Assembly (NCBI GenBank): GCA_023053575.1
Contig: JAKZAP010000008.1
Coordinates: 4,916,715 to 4,980,714 of the forward strand
Source: Branchinecta lynchi
Lineage: Eukaryota; Arthropoda; Branchiopoda; Anostraca; Branchinectidae
Direction of reading: 5' to 3'
DNA: 64,000 bases
Shown here: piece after piece, positions 43,308 through 55,700 of the stretch
Numbering within the stretch: the stretch's first letter is position 1
How the letters are laid out: each line of letters begins with the position of its first letter
Translations under genes and position numbers: made by a program
The notes under the pieces: model-generated
Database searches by the model: none
Told to the model about the DNA's origin: nothing
What the model saw: only the letters and a program-made list of their open reading frames with translations

Positions 43308-44191
43308 TAGTTCCCCCTGGTTAATCAGATCAGTTTGGAACAGATCTCAATGTAACGATTACTAATATAATAATAAAAAGATAAATAATCGAGGATCTAT
43401 ATTTGCTTCTATCCTCGTTGCGTGAAATTTAACTTACTCTTCAACAGACAGGATGATCGGTGACTCCTTTTTTCTTTTATTCGATCCCTTACTGCAACTG
43501 GTAGATGTTTGATGCAATTTTTTACAACGAGGGAAAGCCAATTGTAAAAGTTGCATGATCCTCCTCTGCTCGAATCAGTCGGAATTGAGGGCATTGGACC
43601 ATCAGAAAACAATCGACCCTCGTATTCTTATTCCTGCGCTAAGCCTCACGTCTACGTCGAAACAGCTCTCGTTTTCCAGATAATCGCTCTGTATTCACTC
43701 TCCTTTTTTTAGGAACTGATGCAGCGCTTCGGAAGTTGTATGAGAGACCTCTCCGAATTCATGACACGACAACAGAAAAGATCAGACTCAAAGGATGACG
43801 AAACTACTGGACATTTTCTCGATTGGATTTCATGGTACTGCGGGCAGACAGAGCCGATTTAGGAAACAATCCCGTAGAAATATGACATGGTGTCGTAGGA
43901 ACGGAAAGGGCTTTCATCTCTCAGAGAGATAGCGCCGTCCGGCCGTCCATTGACGCAAGTGTCAAGCCAGCCAACCAGAAAGCGGATATGATCTAATGAT
44001 ACCTACGCCTTTGGAAGGGTGGACTTGGACCAGATGAGGGAAGGGTCCACTCCACCCAGGGCTGTGCATGTTTTAGTTAGTTTCCGTTGCCTAAAATGGG
44101 TATTAGCTAAGTTATGGTCCACATTCTGGGTCTTTTTTTCAGGTAGTGCGAATTAAGTGCCCTTTTGTGTCTCGTTTAACAGGTTTCTGAT
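43308..44191. other. Unrecognised stretch
   Basis: No gene or repeat match supported. Confidence 0.4.
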
Positions 44192-44431
44192 GGGATCGAC
44201 TAAAAAGAGGCACGGCATGGCGCAGGAAGCACGAGTAATAAAGATTAGCAGGTAGTAGAAGTAGAGAAGTAAGTGAGAGTTCGTAACTCCGGAGCCTAGC
44301 AGAAGGCACGTCAGAGCATTGTTACTGCCCCTCACGCTGAAGCCTGAAAGGGCTTTTTTAGTTTTCTTGCCTATTTTTAGTAATTGTGCCTCCTACACTA
44401 TTCCGTGCCGTGACTCGTTTTAGTCGATCCC
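44192..44431. mobile_element. Family E MITE, 240 bp
   Basis: The ends GGGATCGACTAAAAAGAGGC and, reversed, GGGATCGACTAAAACGAGTC match the family E element nested in the LINE. Flanks GTTTCTGAT and GTTCCTCGT agree at six of nine positions, compatible with an eroded 9-bp duplication. The interior holds GGCACGGCATGG and CCCCTCACGCTGAAGCCTG. Confidence 0.8.
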
Positions 44432-45049
44432 GTTCCTCGTCTTGTTTATTGAAAAGCTTATAGAGTATAAGCTAAGAGTACAGTTAATTACTTTTAATGT
44501 GTTTGTCACTTTTTATTTTTACTTTTTTATCCAACCACCTAGAGGCTTCAGGCAGGAGTTTTTATAAATTCTTGTTGAACGCCGTTATCTTTGGCGGAAT
44601 GCAATTCTAGTTTTAAGCGTGTCAGACTTAGATCCACTATTCGGCAGCATTGGTTAAAAAGAAATATCTAGTTTATTCACGGAAAGACCAACAAAAATGC
44701 TGCGTCGCGAAAACTCTATATTTTTAAATGACCACGGGGGAATTTTTAAAAAATACATACGGCGTTTACTAGTTGCGTATCTCCAGATCCCGTACCTGAC
44801 CACGACGCAAGAACAGAGACTCGCCGGGCCGAGTCCTCCATACACCTTCCTTATTTTCCCTCATTTTTATAAAATCCGTGACTCATATAGCCCATAAACA
44901 GCAAACACATAAGAAGAAACTTCCGCATATACTTCTTTGTGTTCACTCTAGGCCGAGCCGGATGGTGTAGCGTCGTAGTGTCCATGACCCTACCCAATCT
45001 CTCCATTGCCTTCCTTTAAAAAAAACCCACCAAACTGTCAAAACGAAGG
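44432..45049. other. Unrecognised stretch
   Basis: GGATGGTGTAGCGTCG near 44961 faintly resembles a pol III A box but no B box follows. No gene supported. Confidence 0.4.
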
Positions 45050-45248
45050 CTTACCCACTCCCCGCCACGGCACCTGTTGTACACTATTTCCCGCCACCGG
45101 CTGAAACCAGCGGCACCAGCCATATTTAGGCGATTTGCGCTTCGAAACATGCTTATTTTAATGTTCGACCATGTGGCAACCTGTGCCAGTTGCTCTCAGC
45201 CGGCACCGGCTGGGCACTTGCTGTACACCAAAATCGAGAGCGGGCAAC
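45050..45248. mobile_element. Family I MITE
   Basis: Starts TTACCCACTCCCCGCC, ends GAGAGCGGGCAA. The interior has GGCACC(G/A)GC(T/C) motifs in both orientations and GTGGCAACCTGTGCCAG. It matches 62727-62909 throughout. Confidence 0.75.
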
Positions 45249-46259
45249 CCCTCGCGCACAAATGGTAGGGAAAAACAGAGCTGTGGAAGAACAAGACTGT
45301 GGCTTATAACCGAGCATAGGCGATCGTGAAGCCCGTTGATGAGCCCAGTGGAACCAAGCTATGAGAGTATGTTCGGCCGTGGTTCAGTGTCGGTGTAGAC
45401 GAGTCGTCGTCTTCAGAGAATCTGTAAAAACAAGAGGTAACCATAATTCCTGCAATTTTATCATTTTCACTGCATTTTCGAAAATCCTGATTGCTGCGTG
45501 AAATAAAAAAAAAAATCTGATGGGAGGAAGGACTGACCGAGTTCAAGCTTTCCACGAACTGTGCTACCTTTTTCCCTTCCGCTAGTGCGCGCTTCTCCAG
45601 GTTGGTTGTACAATTCCCTTGTGAAGTAGCTCATTGGCTCCTTTCTTGTTCGAATGTATTGTTTCATTAGCCATGCATTTTATTTTTTGTCTCAAGCTCA
45701 GTTTAATTATCCAGTACAATGGATACGAGGTATAGCTCTGTAGTAACTAATTTTAGAGTAGCATACTTAAACGGAAAAGTACTCGACAGTGTCTTGCTTG
45801 GCGACAGTATTAGGTAAGCTTGTCATTTGCTATTTCTTAATGTGCGGATAAGTTCTTCGCTACGTCGTAATCTCTAAAGAGAAATTAACTAGACTATATG
45901 GTATTGTCTCGATGATATGATACACGATCCTGGTCGATTACCAGACATTCAAAATCTCCTTTTTCTGCGCTCTTCCAGAAAAGATGTATACTTGATTTGA
46001 AATATAAATTGAATATAAAACAAATGTTCTGTGTTCTATGGTTTTAAACAAATAAGCCGAGATTTATTTAAGTGGTTTTCGGTGGTCCTGTTCAGACTGT
46101 AGTTAGTAATAAGACCGCGAAGTTATCGTCGCTGAAATAGTCTTAGCTGACTGATCAAAATTGTATGTGCATATTTTTATTTTCGAACAGGTATGTAATG
46201 CATGTTGTCCTTGGTTCCACATGTATTTGTACTAAGCCAAATTTAACAGCTTAAACGAG
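45249..46259. other. Unrecognised stretch
   Basis: Short frames only; no repeat match seen. Confidence 0.4.
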
Positions 46260-46517
46260 AGCCCTATGAAAAATATCTCAAAACTGTAGTATGAAGTTGA
46301 ACAAAAAAGTAGCATGCAGTACCAACTGATGCTACTATAGCAAGACCGGATGCTACTGGAGCAAGGCAGGGTGCTACTGAATACTACTGCTTAAGATTAG
46401 CCCAGTGTGAGGCACACTAAATTAAAGTATTCTGTACTACTGCATATCAGTACCTGCAACTTTTTCGTACAACTACCATACAACTACACAGGCTACACAT
46501 TTTTCATCGACAGGGCT
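46260..46517. mobile_element. Family J element
   Basis: Ends AGCCCTATGAAAAAT and, reversed, AGCCCTGTCGATGAAAAAT. The interior is full of GATGCTACT / AGTAGCAT motifs and has GCCCAGTGTGAGGCACAC. It matches 52508-52802 in opposite orientation (CTTAAGCAGTAG, TTTTTCGTACT). Confidence 0.75.
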
Positions 46518-46679
46518 TTGATCACAACGGGAATTTGGGGTTAAAAGACTGATTACTTTGTCGAGGGAGACATTACTTTTGAATTCAGTTCAAGACTTTA
46601 TTCCGGCCAGAAGCCATAAAGAAAGACTGCAAGAAACAAACAGACAAAAATAAACAACGTATTACAAGACCACATAAAT
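46518..46679. other. Unrecognised stretch
   Basis: Nothing supported. Confidence 0.4.
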
Positions 46680-47028
46680 TTGAGACGTTGAGGTTGATAC
46701 GCAATTCTCGGGGTTTGATAGGAGTTTTCTCGAGGCCGAACCAGATTCGGCCACGGTAGGGGGAGATGGAGGGAGTACCGGAAATATTGTAGCACGTCTA
46801 GGGATCAAACGAGTGGATTTATTAGGCTGAAACTTGGAAGTTTGAACAGTCATGTGCATTTGATAATCGAGACGATGCCGGAACTGCTCAGAATTGAGTG
46901 AAACAAAATATCCTACTTCTATTTCCGAACCGCATTTTTGGATGGCGGATGTATTTTGTCACGTTCTCATCTACTTTCTTGTACTGCCTACTCGTAACAA
47001 GTGCCATATGAGCTCATAGCTCTTGTTT
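46680..47028 (+). repeat. Family B copy, 3' part
   Basis: ATTCGGCCACGGTAGGGGGA, GGCTGAAACTTGGAAG, and the complete end CTACTCGTAACAAGTGCCAT ATGAGCTCATAGCTCTTGTT are present. The 5' half is missing. Confidence 0.7.
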
Positions 47029-47190
47029 CATAACAAATTGAAAACGGGAGATAGATTTATCCATTCCAGATTTTATGGACGGGTTGAAGGAGGAACGTCT
47101 AAAAACCGGTCTTAAAAACGGGTCAAGACCGATTTACGAACAGGTGTGTCCGTAGTGGGGCCCGGGCATAAACGCACAGTCTCTTGTTTA

Positions 47191-47705
47191 ACGATATAAA
47201 TCACGGTAGAGTGCTGATAAACACAAACTGAGATATGATTTAAATCACAATAAGTGTGAGAAGCACAAACTTGGATGTGATATAAATCACTGTCGACTGT
47301 TGAGAAGCACACACTTGGATGTGATACAAGTTACGGTAAGGTGCTGATAAGCACACACTTAGATAAGATATAAATCATAATAATGGTTGAGAAGCACACA
47401 CATGGATATGAAATAAATCACGCAGGTGTGCTGAGAAGCACAAGCTGGGATGTGATATAAATCACTGTCGAGTGCTGATAGCACTTATTAATGCAACTAG
47501 AGTCCCTATATGGTATGCTGATAAGCACGCACTTGGCTATGATATAAATCACAGCCACGTGCCGAAAAGTACTTCTTACTGCAACTATAGAGTCCATATA
47601 TGGTATGCTGAAAAGCACAAACTTGGATCACCTTTCAAGTGCTGAAAATCACACACTTAGATGTGACGAAAGTCATAAATCTCGTGCTGAAAAACACAAA
47701 CGCTA
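47191..47705 (+). repeat. Palindrome-bearing minisatellite, units about 43-55 bp
   Basis: About ten units alternate two dyads: GTGATATAAATCAC (exact at 47277-47290 and 47452-47465, variants elsewhere) and GTGCTGATAAGCAC (variants with G/A). Two units carry an extra piece, CAACTA(TA)GAGTCC(C/A)TATATGG. Divergence grows toward the right end. Confidence 0.85.
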
Positions 47706-47962
47706 GAACGACAAGAGCCACTGCCAAATTGGCTACGGTAGACCAATGACGGGGACAAATATGATGTGACGATAAATGGCAGCTTCCCTCAGTGAAGATT
47801 GATCATCACAAATATTCAGGGTTGGCACGGCCACTGGAACAACCTGACACAAACGAGAGTAAAATCGCGCCTCTTGTTTCAGGGATTGTTCACTGCGCCG
47901 TATAATTTGCAAAACAACACAAATACTCTGAAGTACTCGCACACGGAATTCGAAAATCCCTG

Positions 47963-48206
47963 AAAATAGCCTCGATGATTATTGTTTATTTTTGCGACAT
48001 GGAACCGCCTGTCTAAACACGATAACGAGTACACTGGGTCGATTTTTCTACGAAAACCCGATACTGCCTTAAACCAAGGGAATGTCGCTTGTCCTTTAAG
48101 GAATCCAGAATCTAGAACTTGTTTTTAATTTTCGGGAAAATCTCAACATGTCTATAACGAAACACGCTTCTTGGGACAAAAATGTGATTCTGTCACTGGT
48201 CCTTTA
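47963..48206 (+). repeat. Segmental duplication, copy 1
   Basis: AAAATAGCCTCGATGA... through CTAAACACGATAACGAGTAC, ATGTCGCTTGTCCTTTAAGG to GTCACTGGTCC is repeated 535 bp downstream with few differences. The small CCTTTAAGGA dyad recurs at the copy's end. Confidence 0.88.
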
Positions 48207-48497
48207 AGGACACTCGATTTAATTTAAACAAAAATTTCCGAAATTTTAAACTAATTTTCCAAAAACACAAATTGCTTACGGAATTATTCAAATGAAAGTT
48301 AAACTATTCAGGGAAAATCACAGATTGAACCGCTTTTGTCTACACAAGCTTACGCAAAATCTTACTGTGATAACGGGAACGGTGAAGACTCGATGACGCA
48401 ACGAAGGTGGATCAGGTCTGTAATCCAAATGCTGCTTTTTGGCTCCAAAAATAAAAAAATTTTCCGTCTCAATAATCCCATGTATTCTTAATCCCAC
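48207..48497. other. Spacer between the duplicated copies
   Basis: AT-rich, no repeat or gene seen. Confidence 0.5.
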
Positions 48498-48741
48498 AAA
48501 ATAGCCTCGATGACTATTTGTTTATTTTTGCGACACGGAATCGCCTGTCTAAACACGATAACGAGTACACTGGGTCAATTTTTCTACGAAAACCCGATAC
48601 TGTCTTATACCAAGAGAATGTCGCTTGTCCTTTAAGGAATCCAGAGCCTAGAACTTGGTTTTAATTTTCGGGAAAATGTCAACGTGTCTATAACGAAACA
48701 TGCTTCTTGGGACAAAAATGTGATTACGTCACTGGTCCTAG
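48498..48741 (+). repeat. Segmental duplication, copy 2
   Basis: Matches 47963-48206 across its length; differences are scattered single bases. Confidence 0.88.
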
Positions 48742-49989
48742 TTTTCTCACGTGTTCCTCTAGCGCGTCTGGCTGCAATTCTACGTCGGATTTTATGAGGG
48801 ACGCATTGACTCTGCAGCGAAATATATACAATCTGCTCCAGCAGCTGGCGACAGTGAAAACAATCATAGTTGTTGCCATCTAGTTCACCACTTCGCAGCA
48901 TATCGAAATAACGAATAACGGCCGTGTTTCTTGTAGTACGGAAATAAGAGTTGTAAAAAAAAAAAACACTTGATTTGTTCATTCCCAGATTCTGGATATT
49001 TGATGAGAGTAGCCTACGCTTCCTTCATGTGCTTCACATAAATAGTGAGAGAGCCCAAATCCTTAATATTGCCGCCAGATCTCCTCTCAAAGTGTTTGTG
49101 TCAGAAGATAAACGGCTACAATGGTGACGCAATGGGAGTCATGGTTTTCGCCAGCAGGTTAAGTACTGTAGGGTTCTCTGGACAGTTAGTTTCCTGGAAG
49201 TTTCTTTCTTTATCTGATTCAGCCGGAGGATTTGCTCTTAACAAACCTTGGACAAATTGTATACCTTATGGCATTTACATATATCCGAGGCTTTCCTTTT
49301 TAAAATTATTTGACGCTATGATGGCACTGGAACACATGCCCTCGACTATGTCACCTCCGATTCGCCTTCACGACCCCCAACAAGATAGCTTCAGGGGGTC
49401 TTGTTTCTTGCTTTATATTTATTTTATGTAGTCTTACTAGTACGAATAAATGAATGACCGCATTTGTGAATAACCCCTATCCCAATAATACAAGTTTCAT
49501 GTTTCTGTCTTTTTTGGCACTTTACTCGCGGGCAGAGCAGTAGCTACGTAGAAAATGTTCAGTGATCCATTCACTCAGCCCCCCCCCCCTAAATGACACT
49601 CAAACACAACAACAGGTGAGGAAACGATTCGGAATCAACAAACACTAAGACGACCCAGAAAAACGATAAAACTGTAGAAGAGTTCTATTTACACACCAAT
49701 TAATTGTAAAAATCACAGGATTGTACGTACACACATTTTTACCAAGCTCACTTTCATATTTTATGTTTGTCGTAGTCCGCATCGTTTTCATGGTCATCTT
49801 ATGGTTTGTCAAATCTGCGTCGTTTGCTTTGTTGTTGTTGTGTTAGAGTATGTAATCTAGTTTGTTCGTTGCTGAAGACCGTTGTCAGAAGCGCAGCCGC
49901 AATATTCGAACTTATCTTCATCCCTCGCATAACATCTTAGAGCTTCTCTACAAAACTTATGAAAAAGAAAAAAAACAATCCTGTGTTTT
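48742..49989. other. Unrecognised stretch
   Basis: Frames of 116 codons (reverse, 48632-48982) and 128 codons (forward, 49045-49431) resemble nothing known. A C-run lies at about 49579. Confidence 0.4.
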
Positions 49990-50722
49990 ATGGCACTTGT
50001 CCTTCGGCCAAATGCCATATAGCGATCGCAATTTATGTCCGTCCGTCGGTCGGTCGGTCAGGGTCTTGCTAGTTCAGGCACTTCCACATAAGCTAGGACA
50101 ATAAAACTTGGCAGCCATTTCAGGGACCCGACCAGATTAACTTGGAAATAGTCAATTCCCCGATCCGACCCCATGGGGGGGGGGAGGAGGGAGGGGGAAT
50201 TCGGAATACTGAAATACATAATACTTTTGAATGGGTGATCGGATCTTAATGAAACTTGATATTTGGAAAGATCTCGTGCCTCAGACGACCCAATTCAAAT
50301 CCGAACCGGATCCGGTTTGGGGGAACTGGAGGGGGGAAACGCTAAGTGTGGAGGGATTGATGACGATGAAACTTGCGTGACACAACTTCCTAGGAAAACT
50401 GTATTCAAACAATGCATACAACGGGGTCGCTCGCTCGGGTCGGAAATTGATCATACTTTAGTCGACTACGCACGATGGCATCAACGAGTTAGGGAAACGA
50501 AGGTTCTTGCTCTTATGTGTTCTTGGTTCTATGCATTCTTTGATATGTGTTTCCTATGCAGTCAGCTTGGGCTCAAGGAGTATCTACCTAGGAAAACTTC
50601 CGTTCCTGAATCCTACCATTTTTGAGGGAGTTAAGGGAAGGGAAATCCGGAAATTACTGACTGGGTGGTCCGATTCTTGTGAAACTTTATGGGTGAAAAG
50701 AACCAAACATGTAGCCATGGTT
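49990..50722 (+). repeat. Family B copy with intact 5' end
   Basis: TATGGCACTTGTCCTTCGGC / CAAATGCCATATAGCGATCG is the hairpin head. GTCCGTCCGTCGGTCGGTCGGTC, GCTAGTTCAGGCACTTCC and two diverged core units follow. The 3' end is lost near 50722. Confidence 0.82.
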
Positions 50723-50726
50723 GGCA

Positions 50727-50765
50727 GGGGCGTCACTATGGGGGGGGGGGGGACTCCCCTCCCCC
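50727..50765. repeat. AGGGGCGTC plus poly-G junction
   Basis: AGGGGCGTCACTAT then 12 G resembles the left end of the 580-bp TIR element at 8061. No matching right end found. Confidence 0.5.
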
Positions 50766-50869
50766 AAAGGTCTTGAGAAAGTACTTTGTGTATGCTTTTT
50801 GTATGCTTTTGTCGAGCGTCAGTCGACTCGTCGGTACAGTAAAACTATACACATAACACAAATAAAATC

Positions 50870-51425
50870 CTGCTAACATTTGTCGGGCAAAACATGGAAG
50901 AACGAATTCTGCTTGTTTTATGTCGGTCCTCGGTATTCTGTACGGAATATCGGGCTCTTTTTGTACATCAGAAGATTTTAAATTTGTAAGCTTTATTCTG
51001 GCGTCGTCAACTCGGGTTCTTTTTATGCGCAAGAAATAATATCCTGCAAATTTTTGTCGGGCAAAACACAGAAGAAATGGAATTCTGCTTGCTTTTGTCG
51101 TGCCGGTATTGTCGTCGGCACATGGGGTTCTTTTTGCACATAAGGAATACAACGGGTTTTTTTACATGTCAGAAATCAGCTTCTGCACAGTCCAGTCGGG
51201 CAAAAGACAAAAGAAATCAAATGCTGTACGGTTGTTTCGGGCGTCGGTATCTCGTCGGCACATCGGGATCTTTTTACACATAAGAAATCATGCTCTGTAA
51301 AGGTTTATCGGGCGCATCCCGAAAGTAAGTTCCGTCGGCACATCGGCTTCTATCTACATGTAAGACATAAAGATCTATGCAGTCTTGTCGGGCAAAACAC
51401 ACTGCAAACGTTTATCGGGCGTATA
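50870..51425 (+). repeat. Degenerate tandem array, TTGTCGGGCAAAACA units
   Basis: TTTGTCGGGCAAAACA anchors at about 50879 and 51052, with weaker ones near 51206, 51306 and 51387. Between them are GGAATTCTGCTTG, GTCGGCACATCGGG and TTTTTACACATAAGAAAT. Unit length is roughly 80-180 bp. Confidence 0.65.
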
Positions 51426-51433
51426 ACAGATTT

Positions 51434-52020
51434 TCCGATTCCAGCCAGATTCCGGTCGAACTATATGTCCGGGTAAAATATGATTGTCATACAGGGACTC
51501 AGCATCTCTTCTTACCCTTAAATCGCTCATCTAATCAACTAGAAATAAAACTTTAACTTCCAACAGTTTTTTGGTTTTGGCTGGATTCCGGGCGAACTAC
51601 ATGTCCGGATAGAAAACTGTTTTCACATGAGTGTTCAGCATGTCTTCTTGCCCTAAATCGAGCAACAATCAACTCCAAATAAAACTTTTAATTTTGACAA
51701 ACTTTCCGGTTTGGGCCGGATTCCGGGCGAAATACTTGTCCGATGACAAAATGATTTTCACCATTTTGTTCAGCATGTCTTCTTACCCCATAATCGACTA
51801 TCACATTAGCTGTTTCAAAATATTTTGTTTGCCCCTTAATTTGAACCCCCTCCCCCACCCGGCACCCCTAAATGTAGGGCTACAAAGCCCATCTACGAAC
51901 TTGACTGGTCCGACGACCCAACGAATTCTCACACCAAGTTTCATCAAAATATCTCATTCCCTTCAGAGTTATCGTGCTTACAGACGGACGGACACCACTT
52001 ACGTTTCCGGATCCCAAAAA
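51434..52020 (-). repeat. Family A copy, 5' half
   Basis: In reverse: GGGATCCGGAAACGTAAGTG at the 5' end, a short tetranucleotide run, GATGAAACTTGGTGTGAG, G-runs and three core units, stopping near 51434 at the tandem array. Confidence 0.8.
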
Positions 52021-52507
52021 AGCCAGGATCCGTGACGTCCTGCGTAGTGACTACGTTTAGTAGGGTGGGACGCGATCAGTATAACCAAGAAAATTTCTCA
52101 AGTTTTGCTTCGGTATCTTTTTCACTGCTTAGAGTTGATGATATAGGTTGTGCTTCTTTGAGGCAGATTTTCGGCGGCAGTCATAGTTGAATTTGAGTTC
52201 CACCCTTCTAACAATAGTAACTACTGATAAAAAGTAACTACGCCGACTATTCAACCTTTTCGAAATGGTAATTAATAATAACCATTTACTTATAACGCTC
52301 GGGAGCGTAGTTAGCGTGGTAACTACGATCCCTGTGACGTGATTAGCCCAGTCAGCTCGCAGCACGATAGTATACCGAAAATAGGAAAAATCGTTCCAGC
52401 CTTGACGCCAAGGAGCCAGTATCAACTTTGCCGTCTCAAATCTGCCTAAAATGAAACAGGTCAAGGACCGTCAGCAAGACCAAAGGTGGTCAACAACGCC
52501 CAATCCA
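52021..52507. other. Unrecognised stretch
   Basis: A 111-codon reverse frame (52129-52464) has no known domain. Confidence 0.4.
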
Positions 52508-52802
52508 TCCCCATGAAAAATGTGTGGCCTGCGTAGTAGTACGAAAAAGTTGCATGTAATACTATGTAATAGCAAAGAATACTATCATTTAATGTGCCTC
52601 AGACTGGTCCAATCTTAAGCAGTAGATTCCAGTAGCATCCTGTCTTGCCATAGTAGCATCCAGTCTTGCTGATAGTAGCATATAGTAGTATGCAGTAACA
52701 CGGTAGCCTTGAAGTAGAAGCATGTAGTAGCACATTTAGTACTGCATGCTAGTTTTTCGTACTACTTCATAGTACCATTTTGAGTAAATTTTTCATCGGG
52801 GA
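52508..52802. mobile_element. Family J element, second copy
   Basis: Ends TCCCCATGAAAAATG and, reversed, TCCCCGATGAAAAATT. The GTAGTAGTACGAAAAA and GTAGCATCC(A/T)GTCTTG motifs match 46260-46517 in opposite orientation. Slightly longer because of extra GTAGCAT units. Confidence 0.78.
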
Positions 52803-54194
52803 TTTCCAATTAGCTTCGGAGTACTACTTAACCTTGTTACATCAACAATAGATCACGTTCCGGGTTTTATTCCGTTCTCAAATGAAATAACAGTAAATAT
52901 CTGCACTTCCTCTTTTATCCAAACATCTAGACAACACCTACATTAGTAAATAATCCGTTCATAGGTTTATCCAAAGTTTTAGCCATTAACTTCCTCATTG
53001 AAAGACAGCAGGTAATAACAGACAATTTTCATCATCTGGTGTAGACACACATCAGTTGTGAACAAGGATTGGACGAAATCTTAAAGCAGCCGTAGATTAC
53101 CATGTTGGGAACCTGTTGGATATGTATGGGCCAGATAAGTGCCTACTACTATAATTAGCATGCCTAATAGATTTATTAATATTCACATTAGAGAGGATGT
53201 AGGAAAAAGATTTGAACTTCAACAAAGATTTTAATCGCCTTATATGGTCCGGCAAAGGTTAATATTTCGGTGACCAATAATTGGCAACAACGACCACTCC
53301 ATACCGCTGGAAATGTTGGCATAATAAATGTGAATAGGTCATGAATCCATGAATAATTACGTTAGGGAACAATTTATGCTTCTGCATCAAGTAGCTAAAA
53401 ACTAAATTTTGGAAGCGTAATTTGGTGCAAGAATCCTTGAAACTTCCATTCGGAGATTCGCTCAATAACAGAACAAAGGGGCTCTCGGACAGACTACAAA
53501 TTTAGAATGTCCTCTTTTATGATGCTTAAGCTAAACGGATGGAAAATAATAGACACGGCATACTTAGTTTACTTGCCTCCGGGTCTGGTGTATTAACACA
53601 GATGTGGACAAAGAATATCGGGAACGATAATCAATAAGAGAACAAAAGCACGAACTAATGCCGGGGGCCAAGTTAGGAGCGGATTTCGGTGTGTTCTAAT
53701 TCCCCATGGCTTCTCGAAAACACGACTGAGATCGGTTTTTAAGAAACTCTACTTTTATTTGTATTCTCTTTTCCCATTAGCAGGTGGCCAGTTTGAGCAA
53801 GCCTACTATCGAATTTCGCGCTGCTGTCGAGCCCAGCCAATGAATGACGGCTAGTTAGAGGGAAACGCCATCTACACCAATTTGTATGTACCGTTTTTAC
53901 AACTGTGGCCTACCCTTTTTGCACAGAAGAGTGAATGAAGATAAGACTGTGAATGATATTCTGCGGCTGCCTCAAACATCAAGCTGATAGAAAGGTGCAA
54001 TAAAGGTTTCCTATATAACCGGATAAACAAAGAACACTAACATGGGCCGGAAATAACACTGTACACAAAAGCTTCAAATGCAAATATATAGCCGAAACTG
54101 TACAAAACAAAAATAATTAAAGCTGGAAAACAAGAAAACCGTACAAAAGAAAGCATACTTGTATGATAGAGGACTAAGATCGAAATAAATTCAT
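52803..54194. other. Unrecognised stretch
   Basis: No repeat shared with the window and no frame over 70 codons with recognisable content. Confidence 0.4.
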
Positions 54195-54590
54195 TTGTAC
54201 TTTTTATCACTTTTTACTCATTCTACAAAGGCTTCAAAAATATACAGGACGACAACATTTAAGAGAGAAAAACGTAGAAAACCGAGTCCTGAGAATATAC
54301 ACAAAAGTCCTGTATTCGTCTTAGCTCTATCTTTACATCCCGCCAACACTCGAGAAACCGCTGACCAATTTGAAAAAATACCTAAATCACTCGCGTATAC
54401 CTCCATACAAGAATTAAAAGAGCGTCTAATGTCTAAAGTCCGGCTGCCCACCCACGGCCATCGCACTCAAGCCATGAATTCCCCGTCACTTCACTTCCAA
54501 CATTCCTCACCATCCTTTTCACCAGCAGAAGAGGGTCAGCTCACCATCATGTTGCCAGGCCGTCATCGAACGAGCTTTAAGCTGGAATAA
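54195..54590 (+). other. 131-codon open frame, unrecognised
   Basis: A basic, serine- and proline-rich product with no motif I can name; an 82-codon frame is open on the reverse strand over the same bases. No splice signals or neighbours support it as a gene. Confidence 0.15.
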
Positions 54591-55086
54591 AAAGGTTACG
54601 TCAGATTTAAGTATTTTGTCAGGTGTTAAGAACCGCGCCGAAAAGGCGTAGGACCACTGTTATTTCCCTTTTCTTGTTACTTACCCTGTTTGATACACCA
54701 GGATCCCTGTTTGATAAAAGCAGGAACCCTGTCATGACTGACAATGGAAGGGAAGGAGCCACGCTTTAGTATCCCCACTCTCCGCTTGACACAAATCTAC
54801 TCTTTCTTGTATTTCAGGCACGAAACGTTCCTTTCCTACACACAACCAATTTCGAGCAAGAACAGAGATAGAAAATGAAGGAAATTTTTAAATACTCGAA
54901 AGGATGAACTTCTTACATGCTGGTATTTAAAAATCCCGGCTAGAAACCGAATGATGATTGATTTTGCTCATGGAAGCGGAAAACCCCAGAATCGCCGAAT
55001 CACATCCAGGTGGTGATCGAAGGGGTTGTCCACTTGCGCGTGGCAACCTGTGGAGGGAGATTATACCTGCGTTCTAGTCAGGGCTT
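54591..55086. other. Unrecognised stretch
   Basis: CAGGATCCCTGTTTGATA and related CAGGAACCCTGTC form a short direct repeat near 54700. No gene supported. Confidence 0.4.
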
Positions 55087-55700
55087 TTGGCAATTTCATG
55101 GAGCGATAAAGTTGTTGGTATCACGACACACAGAGAGGAGTTGGCCGTAAAGTTTAACCGAAAAGGCTGCTTATTTTTCCATCTGATACTTGAAACTTTG
55201 ACCCAACTAAGGAATTTGTGTTTTTTACCCGAGTTTATAGTAATAACGCTCACAATGTGCGCTACTTGCACCGCAACTCAAAATTTATCCAGACGTGGAA
55301 AACTTGAATTAAAAAAAACAACAACCTGCATTTCAATGATTAAAGACTTGCAAGGAACCTTCTATTTTTAGTTTTTTTTCAGCAATGCTTACCACTGTAG
55401 TTGGTATAAGTAAGTAATTTATTTATGACCCGCCATTCTGAAAAGGCGGAGTAAATGACGAAAATAAAGAAAATATATATAGTTTCAATATAGTTGTATA
55501 GTTTCAAGCATAGAGACATGCGCATAGAGGTACCACAAATCCGAAAGAATACGTTCATTCGAATCGGTTATCTTTTAATGGCGGACAAACGGAGTAACGT
55601 ATTTTCATCGGGTTTTCAGGCCTATTTAAGTGAATAAGTAATGTGCAACTAGACTTAGATCTCTGCCCTATTCGGTTAACTTTAAGCAGAAACAGCATAT
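55087..55700 (-). repeat. Family H copy
   Basis: Same order as 33059-34080: GTGCGCTACTTGCACC, CAGACGTGGAAA, CATAGAGGTACCAC, GGACAAACGGAGTAACG, CATCGGGTTTTCAGGCC, GTGCAACTAGACTT. It lacks the 385-bp TIR element but carries a different insertion (55406-55490). Confidence 0.75.
55406..55490 (-). repeat. LINE 3' tail inserted in family H
   Basis: In reverse: TTTACTCCGCCTTTTCAGAA, GGCGGGTCATAAATAAATTA, ending CTTACTTA. It matches the 3' end of the LINE at 37480-37530 and is absent from the 33-kb family H copy. Confidence 0.7.

Noticed and set aside
47277..47465. TGTGATATAAATCAC as bacterial CRP-type operators
   Set aside because: The pattern resembles TGTGA-N6-TCACA, but everything else in the window is eukaryotic; it is a palindromic minisatellite.
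47191..47705. CRISPR array
   Set aside because: The whole unit is repeated with gradual divergence; there are no unique spacers.
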